From: Vitrella brassicaformis
Taxonomy: Eukaryota > Sar > Vitrellaceae
Length of the DNA stretch: 64,000 nt
Direction: 5' to 3'
NCBI GenBank assembly: GCA_001179505.1
Contig: CDMY01000243.1
Location: 212,086 to 276,085 of the forward strand
In this document: piece after piece, positions 1 to 10,418 of the stretch
Layout of the letters: the number at the start of each line of letters is the position of its first letter
Numbering within the stretch: the first letter of the stretch is position 1
Notes under the pieces: model-generated
The model's input: the letters and a program-made list of their open reading frames with translations, nothing else
Database searches by the model: none
What the model was told of the DNA's origin: nothing
Program-made: the position numbers and the translations under genes

Positions 1-741
1 CCCCCCCCCCCCCACACACACACCCCCAACAACACACAGACATCCAGACGCCCCATATAGGATTTTTGTCGTTGTCTGCGACCGACCGACCGACCGACCG
101 ACCGACTGACTGATAGAGCTTTTGACGTATGGACACTTCCAAGTGGGTGGTGGTGTGTAGTTGGGCAATTTAAGGATGGAGCGACACAGAACAGAGAGAG
201 AGAAACGTGACCGACCGTGTATGTGTATGTATGTGGTGTCTGCGCGTTTGGTGTGGCTGGTCGGCTCCTCTGCTTGTTTGGTATATGTCGTTGGTATGTA
301 TTGTATGTGTGTGTCTGTGTGTGTGTGTGTGTGTGTGAGATGACGACCCACATTGGTTGGCAAGACCTGCTCACTGGCTGGCTGGCTGGCTGGCTGGCCT
401 CTCGGTCTATCTATCGGTCAATGCGTGTACACACATTGATAGATGCAAAGAAAGAAGACACACATGACATGTCATGTCCATGTCATGTCATGTCGGCATG
501 CCGACATTTCTTCTCCAGAATTGTCCAACAAGCTATCGTTAACGCAGCTAGCAGCGCAGCAACTCACCAGCCAGCACACAGCAATAACACTCACTGGACA
601 CACCACACCCACACACCTGCCTGTCCTAACATGGGCTACCTCCCCGACAGTCCCTCCGACAGTCCGACAGACACAAACCCAACGGTCCCAACCGATCACC
701 GCCGCCCCCTCCCTCTTCATCACATCAATCGGCCGAATATA
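1..741. other. Low-complexity flank, no supported gene
   Basis: This stretch holds a poly-C run at the very edge, (GACC)n near position 85, (TG)n near 305-335, (GGCT)n near 375-395 and repeated ACATGTC words near 465-490. Open frames exist on both strands but consist of translated microsatellite. The segment lies downstream of the minus-strand gene that ends at 742 or 860, so part of it is probably 3' UTR. I see no RNA gene. Confidence 0.5.
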
Positions 742-3686
742 TCATCCGAAAAGGCTTCTCCGCACGCCCGTCCCCGCGTCTCTCTTGTCGACCGTGTCGC
801 TGTCGCTTCTCCTGTCGGGCTTGCGCAGTTTCTCGTGGGTCGCCTTCTTGTCCACCTCCTTACCCTTGGGCGAACTCCGCCTCGCCGCCTTGGGCGACTC
901 CGGGGCTGGGGCTGGGGGGGGTTGGGGGGCTGGTGCTGGAGGAGGCGGTGCTTGTGGCGGCGGTGGTGGTGGGGATGGCCTGCGGGATTTGGGTGGCGGC
1001 TTCTTCGGAGGGGGCTTGGCCGGGGCTCTGTATGTATGTTGTGTGTAACGAGACACGAGACACGGTGGATGGCTATTCGCTTCTGACGTAACTTCCGACG
1101 CGACTGCTCACTTCTTTGGGCTGTGCCCCTTTGTTCTTGGCGACCAGGTCAAGAAGTCCGAACATTTTGGGTTTCTCGACGTTGGAGGTGCGGATGAGAA
1201 AGGCCGCCGCGGGCAGCACGGCCTCGCTGATGGATGTATATCGAGAGAGACGGACGGATGGAAAGCCATGCACAGCACACACATGAATCGACTGATGGCT
1301 GTTGATGGCCAGGCCTCTCATTCTTGGTACTTATTTAATTACCTGGGTATGGCTGTTAAGGTCACATAGATGATGCCTATGGATGGATGGATGGATGGAG
1401 GCGTACAGGCCCACGGTGAGAGGGCGTAGAGTGCACGTCTTACTTACCGTCTTGTTTCTCCGTCCCTGGGACCATTATCGGCCTGCAATTAAATTGCACA
1501 CACACGCACAAGTCATGTCTCTCTCTCTGTGCAGTGCAGCATGGTCTGTCTGTCGCCCACCCCACCAGGCGTTGTTGGCCTCGCTGGTCTGTGGGTCCAG
1601 GAAGCTCTTCTTGGCCGTGCCCAGGTACACCCACCTTCTCGAATCCTGCACCCACACCACCCATCGCGTCAGTCAGTCAGTCAGTCTTTGTTTGTTTGTT
1701 GTGCAGGAGCGTTGCACATACGTTGGCTCCTTTGGTGTCGTAGACGTCGGCGTGGTAGTGCGGCATGACCCTCGGCACCTTGGGGGGCAGCTTCCTGATC
1801 GACACGCTCTGCTCGATGGTCGCCGAGTATATCGTCTTGTACACCTTCTTGGGCTGACAGAAACACACACAGACACAGACGTAGAGGGCAGGGCGTGGTT
1901 GGCAGAGGAGAGCTTACCACTTCCTTACCTGCACCGGGTTTGTCCGTCTTGACGAGTCGTCGCGCATGGCTTCCCTGTTTTCGTGGTCATATCTGTAATA
2001 TAATCCATGCCATGGGGGGGAGAGGGGAGATATCTATCGTGTGTCTTGACGCGCTCTCTTTGCCACCCTCCGCCCCGCACACAAACGAACTACCTCACCT
2101 GCACACGCACACGAGTGTGACATCGGGCTTGTACATGGCACTGTGGATCGTCCACTGCATGACAGGACACAACCGCACAACGACCGAATCGAGAGACAGA
2201 CACACGCATTGCATTGCATATCCGGCTTGCCTTCCATTGCGCTTGCTCGGCTCACCTGTATTCCCTCCAGCGTTGCCTTCCGCCTCAACGCCTCAAGCAT
2301 CTGTGTCCTTGCGGGTGGCTTGGCGGCCGGCGGCGGCGGCGTGGGCCCTGACGCACACACGCACACACAACACAAACCATTTGCGCCTTAGCAGGTAGGT
2401 CGATTGGTCTGTCTCGCCCTCACGTACGTATGGCTCCCTCGCTAATCTGCACTGCCTCCGTCTGTACGGCCTCGTCGGATTTCTCTGGGGGCGGCGAGGG
2501 CAGCAGCAGCCGAGGAGACACCTGGTTGAGGTCGATGAACGGCCACGGCCGATCGTCCGTCTGAGTCACCTTGCGACGACTGCATTACACCACACACAGC
2601 CCAAGATGCCGCATCCGGCTCGACGCACTTTAAGAATGTTGGTCTGTGTCTCTTCTGCTGACTCGACGCCGAGGCTGTCCCAGTCGTCTCGCGATGTCTG
2701 TGTGGCCCTGCACTTGGTGGGCCGCCGGCGTCGCTGCAGCGGGTGAGCCCAGCGGTCCTCGGGGGCCCTGTGCTGATCCAGGTACCGCACCTCCAGCAGC
2801 ATCTCTTGCAAATCTGATGGAGAAAGGGACGCCAGAAGGGAAGACTAGCGATGGAAGGAAGCAGGGGGGATCTGGCCAGAGGGTAGCTAGCGACCTTGTA
2901 GCCTTGGGTCGAGGGCTCTGATGGGCTCAACGTAGGCCACCATGGCGTTGAGGGCGTCACGGGGGCTCAGGTCGCTGAACGTCAGGTGACCCAAGACACC
3001 TGCGGTGCGGACCAACACCTGCGGCTGTAGGTAGGATGGAACGGCTTTACTCCGATTCACTTACCGACGATGGATTGAATCATGGCTTCGAGTTGCGAGA
3101 TGAGGACGCCCACTTTGTTGCTGATCTCCTGGATCAGCCGCAGCTCACCCACCCTCATCCCACAGGCGCACGACTCTACACCCCCACACCCCCCACACAC
3201 AAGCGGCAGAGAGTCAAGCAGGAATCGCACGAGCCCCTGTGCCTGCCTGCCTGCCTGCCGACCGACCTTTCTTCAGGTCGCTGAGGTTGGCCGCTTGTAA
3301 TGATGCATTGCGTTGTTGCAAGTGGATGGATGACATACATACACACATTGATTGTCTATAGTTGTGTGTCCAGGTGTGCATCTGTATCTGCCAGCTCACG
3401 ATTCTATCTCTTGCGGTCCCTCTCGGCGGTGCCCCAGGAGTGCCGGCGGCCCTCTCCCTCTCTTTCTTGTGCTCATGGGGGTGGGGCACTGGCGCGTCAG
3501 GCCGCCATGCCGAAAAGGGAGACGACCTCTCTGACAACATGAAGCATCAATGGAGGCCTCCCATGCCATCTGCATTGCGCGTGTGTGTCTACAGAGGAGC
3601 TTACATACTTGTGTGGAACTCATTTGGTCGGCCATCACTCTGTCCCGGGCGGAGCAGGTGGGTCCGACCGCGAGGCGTGCCGTCAT
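742..3686 (-). CDS. Unrecognised multi-exon protein with proline-rich C-terminus
   Basis: I do not recognise the family. About a dozen short exons can be chained with matching phases from the ATG at 3686. Readable pieces, in order: a basic N-terminus; LQAANLSDLKK; MRVGELRLIQEISNKVGVLI (helical, about 3060-3180); VLVRTAGVLGHLTFSDLSP; EMLLEVRYLDQHRAPEDRW; KVTQTDDRPWPFIDLNQV; a Pro/Ala linker; YDHENREAMRDDSSRRTNPV; KVYKTIYSATIEQSVSIRKL; VPRVMPHYHADVYDTKGAN; RRWVYLGTAKKSFLDPQTS; and KPKMFGLLDLVAKNKGAQP. The last exon is low-complexity and open in two frames. A strict phase-0 join gives a stop at 860. The other frame (KPPPKKPPPKSRRPSPPPPP, then a Lys/Asp-rich tail) stops at 742 and looks more protein-like, so the C-terminus is unsettled. 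The gene is divergent from the UBL3-like gene. Confidence 0.55.
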
Positions 3687-4117
3687 CGCCGCCTCTGACA
3701 GGCGCCGAACTCACCCTGAACACACACATGAATGCGCCAACATACTCACAGCTTGAGTCAGAAGAGTAAGAAACGCAGCTTGCCTGTGAGCCGCGGAGGA
3801 TGGCTGGGGCTCGCGGGGATAGTATGACGGGCCGCGGTCGCCGCGCATTGAACGGCTAAACGTGAACGGCGCTTAACCGGTGAAAAAGGACGTGGGGGGC
3901 GAGACTGCAGGCCCCCTGAGCTCGCAGCGGAGGGGAGAAAGCAAAGCGCCTTTCAGGTGTCCGTCCTGAGCGGGAGCCTCATTGCGACTATAATAACAAG
4001 CCGCCTTGTCGTGCCGTGCTCTGAGATGCTGCACGAGGAGCTGCTGAGGCGGTCTGCTGGTGTTTGATCGCTGCCTGGCCTGCCAGACTGAGTGAGTTGA
4101 GTTGCTTCCTATAATAT
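3687..4117. promoter_or_regulatory. Divergent intergenic promoter region
   Basis: The 431 bp separate the start codons of two head-to-head genes, so this segment must contain the promoters of both. It is GC-rich. A TATAATAACAA-like stretch lies near 3990 and TATAATATATG runs into the plus-strand start codon. No element can be assigned with confidence. Confidence 0.4.
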
Positions 4118-4873
4118 ATGGGCGATATCAACCTCAAGTTCATATTCGCCAACTATGACGGCAAGGCCCTCGAAAGACCATTCGCGGTCAGTCAGAGGGA
4201 CGACACACACACACACACACAGACAGCTGGCCGGCATTGGATTGGGGAGTGTTGTGTGTGATGTGTGTGTGATGTTCAGGCATCCACTTTGGTCAGGGAC
4301 ATTAAGAGGACGCTCCTTGCAGAGCACTGGCCACCAGGTGGGTGCCTCAAGACAAGACACGGAAAGATGATGGGGCTTCCTTCACAGTCTGATGTGTGTT
4401 GTGTGTGGCCTGGTTGTCATGTCTGACAGACATTTCGATAACGGTTGAGCAGGTGGACCGGTTACGTTTCTTCTGCGGAGGCAAAGAGCTGGAGGACGCC
4501 AAGTCATTGCAGGGTGGGTGGGTGCAGAGGGCAGGCACTTCCGAGAGAGGGGGAGAACAGAAGTGTGAGTGTGCCCGTGTGATCGTCTGTCTGTGTGTCT
4601 GACTCTGACCGACAGACCAGAAAGTGGCTGCTGCTGACTTCCCCACTGCAGTACACGTCAACACCGTCCTCAAGAGGCCAGGAGGAGGTCAGCACACACA
4701 CATCACACACACATCACACACACCCACAGCCTCACCCACCCACCCACATCAACAATTCTCTCTGGCTGCCCTGCCCACATCTGGTTTGTGTGTGGTTTCC
4801 TCTGTGTCGGTTGATTGATCGATCAGGTCACTTGGCGGGGAAGCACTCGTGTCTGCAGTGCTCCATCATGTGA
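4118..4873 (+). CDS. UBL3: Membrane-anchored ubiquitin-fold protein (UBL3/MUB-like)
   Basis: Five exons join cleanly (introns open at about 4187, 4340, 4513 and 4687) to give a protein of roughly 110 residues. It starts MGDINLKFIFANYDGKALER and contains STLVRDIKRTLLAEHWP, VDRLRFFCGGKELEDAKSL and FPTAVHVNTVLKRPGG. This order matches the ubiquitin-like fold of UBL3/MUB proteins: beta hairpin, an LxxxIKRxLLxxWP helix, then an LRFxxxGKELED strand. It ends CLQCSIM, a CAAX box (CSIM), so it should be prenylated and membrane-bound rather than conjugated through a C-terminal Gly-Gly, which it lacks. In animals and plants this family is anchored by prenylation; animal UBL3 acts in exosome sorting and plant MUBs bind E2 enzymes. 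The function here is inferred from the family. Confidence 0.88.
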
Positions 4874-5460
4874 CTGACTGATGTGAGCACTCACACGCCC
4901 GCCCGCCTGGCCTGCTGCCTGGCCTGCAGGCCGTGTGGTTCCTGCCCTGCCCCCTTTCTGCACAGCCTCGCCCCCCTCACTGCCTCCCTCCCCCGCTCCC
5001 TCCCTCCAGTGACCTTCTGCCCCTCCCCGCCCACCCCACCTGCCCACCTGCTTGTCTGCCTGCCTGCCTGTGCCGCCCATCGGTGCCCTTTTGGGCACGG
5101 CGCTGATCGACTGACTGACTGACTGACAGAGACCTCTTATTGACTCACTCACTGTCCCTTGCTGGATTATATAGCTATATAGCTAAGATGGGTCGCTGAC
5201 TGCCAGACATGACATACGGACCAGACGGATCGACGAGAATGAGTGACTGAGTGAATGCATATGAATCAATCAATCATGCGTTCATACCAACTGCGTGGCT
5301 GGCATGCGGTTTGTGCGTATTTGTGTGTGTGCGTGTGTGTGTGTGTGTCTGTGTGTGTGTGTGTCGACTGACGTGAGAGTGTGTCCATGTGCGCGTGCGC
5401 GCCTCTCTAACCTAATTGACTGAATCAGATCATCGACTGACTCGGTGAATCGCATGCGCC
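4874..5460. other. Spacer with tetranucleotide repeats
   Basis: Between two plus-strand genes. It carries (CTGC)n/(CCTG)n, (GACT)n near 5110 and (TG)n near 5325-5365. It presumably contains the 3' UTR of the UBL3-like gene and the promoter of the next gene. No coding signal is visible. Confidence 0.45.
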
Positions 5461-7082
5461 ATGGGGAGTCCATCATTAGAGCTCGCAGGGAAAGCGAAAG
5501 CAACGCGGAGGAAGATGGAGGACGACCAAGATCCAGGCTATTATGGCTACATGGACGAGCCGCCGTCCCCACTGCCGCCATACGCCGCAGCAGCTGCTGC
5601 TGCAGCAGCGGCAGCCGCGCATGCACCTTCCCCAGACATGATGGATGACCAGCCACACCACCACCACCAGCAGCAACACCAGCAGCAGGAGGATCAGCAA
5701 GAGGAGGTCATCCATCCGCCAGGCCTGTACACATCTCTGCGGCTGTCGGCCAGCGAGCACACGGGCGTGTCATTCGGCGGCCCATGTCTGCTGGCTGTGG
5801 CGCCTTTGCTCAAGCGGACGGCCGCTGCGGACGCTGGTGCGGGGCTGCCGATGGAGCGGTGTGTGGAGATGCGGTGCGGGCAGCTCGGCAAAGAGATCTC
5901 CATGAGCGCAGCCAGGGTACGTACGTGGGCACACACATGCTCATCTACAGCTGGCATACACCGTGGTCTCTCTGTGTGTGTGGTGTGTGTGTGTCCTCAG
6001 TTGCTGGAGGACTTGTCGGGTCTGTATGAGCGGTACTCGCTGCCTCTCGCGGCGTCCCGTTCGCGGCGGACAGATGGGGACGTTGGGGAGGAGGGAGGCA
6101 TCGACCATCAAACCCAGGACACACTCATCAGCTACGGCAGGGAACTCAAACACATCCTGCACACTTACAAGCAGGTAGGTATGGTATGCCGGGGGCCGGG
6201 CGAATGGGGTGCTCTGCCCGCTCTCGCTCATGCGTGTGTGTATGTGTGCGTGTAGGTGGGTGGATTGTGCAACACGACGGACACGGGGCCTGCCGATGTA
6301 GACGAAAACAACGTACGTATGCCCTCCCACATAGGACAAAAGGGACATAGGGGAGCGAGGCAGGCAGGCAGGGAGGGGGGATCCATCCATCCACAAGCAG
6401 TCAGTCGGTAAGCAATCCTCGCCTCTCTGTCAACAAGTCTGTCTGTCTGTTGCAGATGGCGCACCTGGTCTACTCACTCGTCGACGTGTTCGTCAACGAA
6501 CCTCCAGCGGCCTCACTCGGCGCAAAGTACGGAGGAGGAAGCACAGCCGTCTGTCATCCGTCCATCCATCCATCCATCCTGCCATCAGGTTGCTGGAGTG
6601 TGTTCGCGAGAACCTGTTTGGCGGTGGTGATGAGGTGACCCGGCTGCTTGAGACTGCTGCAGAGTTCCTCGCGCGGCCGTCCGACGATCCTGTGGGCATC
6701 GCAAGTGTCTGCAAGTGAGTGACTACTGACTGGAGGGAGGGAAGGTGGGCGGACCGACGGACGGACAGACAGGCTGTGCACACGTGTGTGTGTGTGTGTG
6801 TGTGATTGATAAGGTTCTACCTGTTCCGTGCTGAGGGCGAGTTGCGGGAGCACACGCCCCCACACCAGATGTGGGACCGAATACACGTAGGTCCCCCGGC
6901 AGCTGAGCTGCATCGCCTGCCTTCCATGTGTGTGTGCGTTGACGCGTGTGCATGTGTGTGTATGTGTGTGGCAGCGTCTCTTTGACGACCTCAACCAGCG
7001 TATGCCGCTCGCCGGCGATTTCCGCCCGGAGGTCATCCAGTACTTCAACAGACAGGCGCAGTAAGCACCACATACACGCACA

Positions 7083-7117
<35 letters not shown>

Positions 7118-9917
7118 GGGGAGAGAGACGGCATGGCGTGGCTGTGTGTGCCATGTGTGTGTGGTAGGGCGTTGCTGCGCGACCTGGATCGCAGGCCGCC
7201 TAGTGCGCACAAGCCGCTGCTGACCGCACTGCTCTCGGCGCTTGGCGGTGATGTGGGTGCCATCGCACAGGTGCGTTGCTGGTGGCTTGGCGGAGAGGGG
7301 GGCAGGTCGTTCTATGCTATTCGTCCGTGTCTGTCTCTCCTCTCTCCGTGTGCTGTGCGTGTTTAGGTGACGTTCCACTCGTTCATGGAGCAGTACATCG
7401 TGACGCTGTATTGGGTGTACCCACACGTCACGATGGCCGGACAAGGCGCGTCGGACAAAATACTGGAGCTGTCCAAGTATGTCTGTGCCAGTCTGTGTGC
7501 AGCTCTCTCTCTCTCTCGCTCTCTCTCTCTCTTTCTCTCTCTCTGTGTGTGTGTGTGTGTGTGTGTGGTTCAGCAACATGGGCGACGCCGCGCAGTGGGG
7601 GCCTCCAGAAGATCTGCTCGGATACCTCATCAGCAGAGTCGAGCATGTGGTTAGTGAGCCAGGAGGTGGGCGAGAGAGGCCATGTGTGTGTCAATTACTC
7701 ACCTGGTCTCTCTCTCTCTCTCTCTGTGTGTGTGTGCCTGTGTGTGCATGCATCATGATGTGTTGCTGCTGCACCGGCCGGTGTGTTCGTCTTTCGTTCA
7801 GCCGGATGTGTTGAGGGAGCAGTTCCCGATGCTCCCCGACTTCATCCTGCCCTTCGTCACAGACATCCTATTCCACGCCAGAAAACTCAATGACCAACAG
7901 GCAGCAACCATCCCTCTCACTCACTCACACACACTCACGGAACACACAAGGCGTGTCGTGTGTCGTGTGTGTTCAGGCGGCCGTCACACAGGCCTGGTAC
8001 CACTACGCCGGCTGGCTGACCACCCTGATACCCATCCCCCGACCCACAGCACCAGCGGCACCAGCGGCAGCGGCAGCGGCAGGAGGATGGGCCATGGGGC
8101 AGCAGCCACGTGGAGGGGTCGAGCAGCACTTCATGGCGCGGCTGGGTGTGTGGAGGTGTGCGCGGACCGTCCTGCTCGGCCTGGTGCGGCACTTCTCGTC
8201 CGTCGCTGCTGCCTCGCTCATGGCCAAGTCCATCGAGGTACGCAGCTAGGAGGGTCTCACTGCAATAGAGTATCTGTGTGTGTCTACCTACCGGTCCCCC
8301 TCTCTCTCTGTGTATGTGTGTGTGTGTCTCTATGGGCTGGTTTCTCAGCATTTGTGTGCTGGTTGTCCGCCCCACTGCCGATCTGACCTCGAGGGCACCG
8401 TCCGCGACACCATGGAGCGCCTCAGCGACACCATGCCGATGGAGCAGCGCCTCAAATGGCACCTGGCGGGTCTCATGCCGTCACTTATGCAGGTCGGGAC
8501 ACCATCGTCGGACGCAAAACGACCTTTGCTCGCGCCGTGTGTGTGTGTGTGTGTGTGTGCAGCGGTATGCCATCGAGAGCTTCTCGGAGTACGAGAGCCT
8601 CACCGAGGGCCCGTTCCTCCCCTGGCAGCCACGGCAGCTGCAGCACGACGCGCTGAGGCGGTCGGTGGACTTGGCCGTCCAGGCCATCACCCACAAGCTG
8701 CGGCAGACCGGCGGCCGGCCTCACCCCTCCGACACACCACCACTCTTCGCACTGGTCAACCGACTGCTCATCAGGGCAGGTCTGTTTGCAGGCAGAAAGG
8801 GCCCACACACGACACGGGCACACACACACTGTGCCAATCTGTCTGTGTGTGTGTGTGTGCAGATGTGGGCGTGCTGATGGGGGTGTTTGCGGACGGGGCC
8901 TTCATCGGTGTGGTGCGGCAGCAGCTGCGCGAGCAGCTCAGCATACTGGGGCTGCCCCTGGGGGTGGGCAGGCAGGAGGACAAGAGCGGCAGTGTCATCC
9001 TGGACTTCTGGATCACCGTGGGGGAATACGCCGCCACTTACAGGGTACAGTACACCTTGATCCACTGACTGACGGAGTCAGTGGCTTTTCTCTGCGGTCG
9101 AATATATTGTTTGTTGTGCAGTCATTCGAGCAGCAGTATACGCCTCCCCCTCCCCCTCTCGCCCCACCACCAGCGGCGGCAGCAGCAGCCGCCGCCCCGC
9201 CCCACCCCCCGGGCACCCCCCCCGTCTCGCTGCACCTGTTCGCCTCCCTGCTGGAGCCCCTCTACAACCTCATCCGCGGCCCCGTGTGGTCCAACAACCA
9301 GGACGCCTGCCCCCCACCGCTCAGGATGGCACTCTGGCAGCAGCTCGCGGCCGTCGTCACGGCCCTTGAAGCGCAGCACCCCATTAGCGACCACCAGGAT
9401 GTAGTGACATCGGCGGCGAGCGACGAGGGCGTGTTCTGGCGTGACGAGGGGCACCCGCTGCTCAAGTCTGTGTGCGGTGGGGGTAGTGGTGGGGGAGGGA
9501 GGGCAGGTGTAGGTGGTGGTGGTGTGGAGGGTGTGGCGAGATCGGTGTTGGGTTCTGACGACTGGGGCAACCTGGTGACCGAGCTCATCAAGGACAGCCG
9601 CTTCTTCGTCAGCGGATCTGACACCCAGACAAAATCAGGTAGGGTAAGTGAGCGGGCCAAGGAACACCTGCCGCAGCTGAGGGAGAGATATGTGCTTTTG
9701 CGTGCTGCCGTGTTGACCAGGCCATGGCTACCTGCACGCCGATGCGCCCGCCTTGTCCCCCGACGCCGTCGATGAGTTTCGCCTGTCCTTCGGCCCGCTG
9801 CTCAAGATGCTGCAAGCAGAGAGGGAGGCCGCCAGGCGCATCGGCTACTCCGTCCGAGACATAGCGGGCAGACGAGGGGGGGCAGGGAGGGCGGCAGAGG
9901 AGATCGAGAGTCAGTAA
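5461..9917 (+). CDS. Large helical protein of unknown function
   Basis: About 17 exons join in frame to roughly 1,000 residues. I chose the ATG at 5461; an in-frame ATG at 5515 (MEDDQDPGYYGYMDEPPSPL) is an alternative. The N-terminus is low-complexity: polyalanine near 5585-5620, then His/Gln-rich. The rest looks like tandem amphipathic helices, for example LLECVRENLFGGGDEVTRLL, EYLISRVEHV-type segments, LREQFPMLPDFILPFVTDIL, AWYHYAGWLTTLIPI and LLEPLYNLIRGPVW. This resembles a HEAT/ARM solenoid such as importin or exportin families, but I cannot name a family, and the solenoid idea is inference from helix periodicity only. Pro/Ala and Gly-rich loops (9130-9210, 9470-9530) look like disordered inserts. 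The stop follows an acidic, Gly/Ala-rich tail. The gene converges on the PLC gene. Confidence 0.7.
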
Positions 9918-10418
9918 GGTAAGACCCAGCCAGCAGGCCGGCCCGGCTGGTGTGGCACGCACTGAGAGGCGCGCCTCGTGTTTGCAGTCGTCTCATGGAT
10001 TGACAGTTTTCCGACGCTGCTCGGTGTGCTGTGCCTTTGGGGGGAACTGTGATGGCCAGCCATTTTGCCGGCCGTTCGCGGGCGTGGGTGGCGAGATGAA
10101 TGACCGTCACTAGACCGGACCCATGGGAACAGCCATCGAGTGGCGCTGCTTAGACCGTGAGGGGGTGAAATGGATCAGATACCTGTGGATTGGATTAGTA
10201 GTGTCTGTCTGCCTGCACCCGACACGCCAAGAGGAAACACGGCTGGCTGGCTCCACACATCCTTCCTTCCTTCCATCGGTCCATCCGGTCCATCCGTCCA
10301 CAGCTTGCATTGCACTTAGCGTCCGCGCAAAGAAAGATACACAGAAAGAGTCAAGAAGGCCCTGTCTGTCCGGTCCGTTCGCATCTTCAGTCAGTTTCGT
10401 CGCATCTTCCTTCGAACA
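9918..10418. other. Convergent 3' spacer
   Basis: This lies between the 3' ends of the plus-strand helical protein and the minus-strand PLC, so it should hold both 3' UTRs. A possible 3'-UTR intron (gtaaga near 9919 to tttgcag near 9987) is visible on the plus strand. No open frame here is convincing. Confidence 0.4.

Noticed and set aside
1-120. Telomere-like start (poly-C, CA repeats, GACC repeats)
   Set aside because: No regular telomeric unit such as TTTAGGG repeats; it looks like ordinary microsatellite or a contig edge.
217-1086. 289-codon plus-strand frame at the left edge
   Set aside because: It begins in (TG)n microsatellite and is the antisense shadow of the proline-rich last exon.
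6554-7630. 358-codon minus-strand open frame
   Set aside because: It lies opposite the exons and introns of the plus-strand helical-protein gene, and much of it is translated (CA)n/(GA)n and (GGAT)n repeat.
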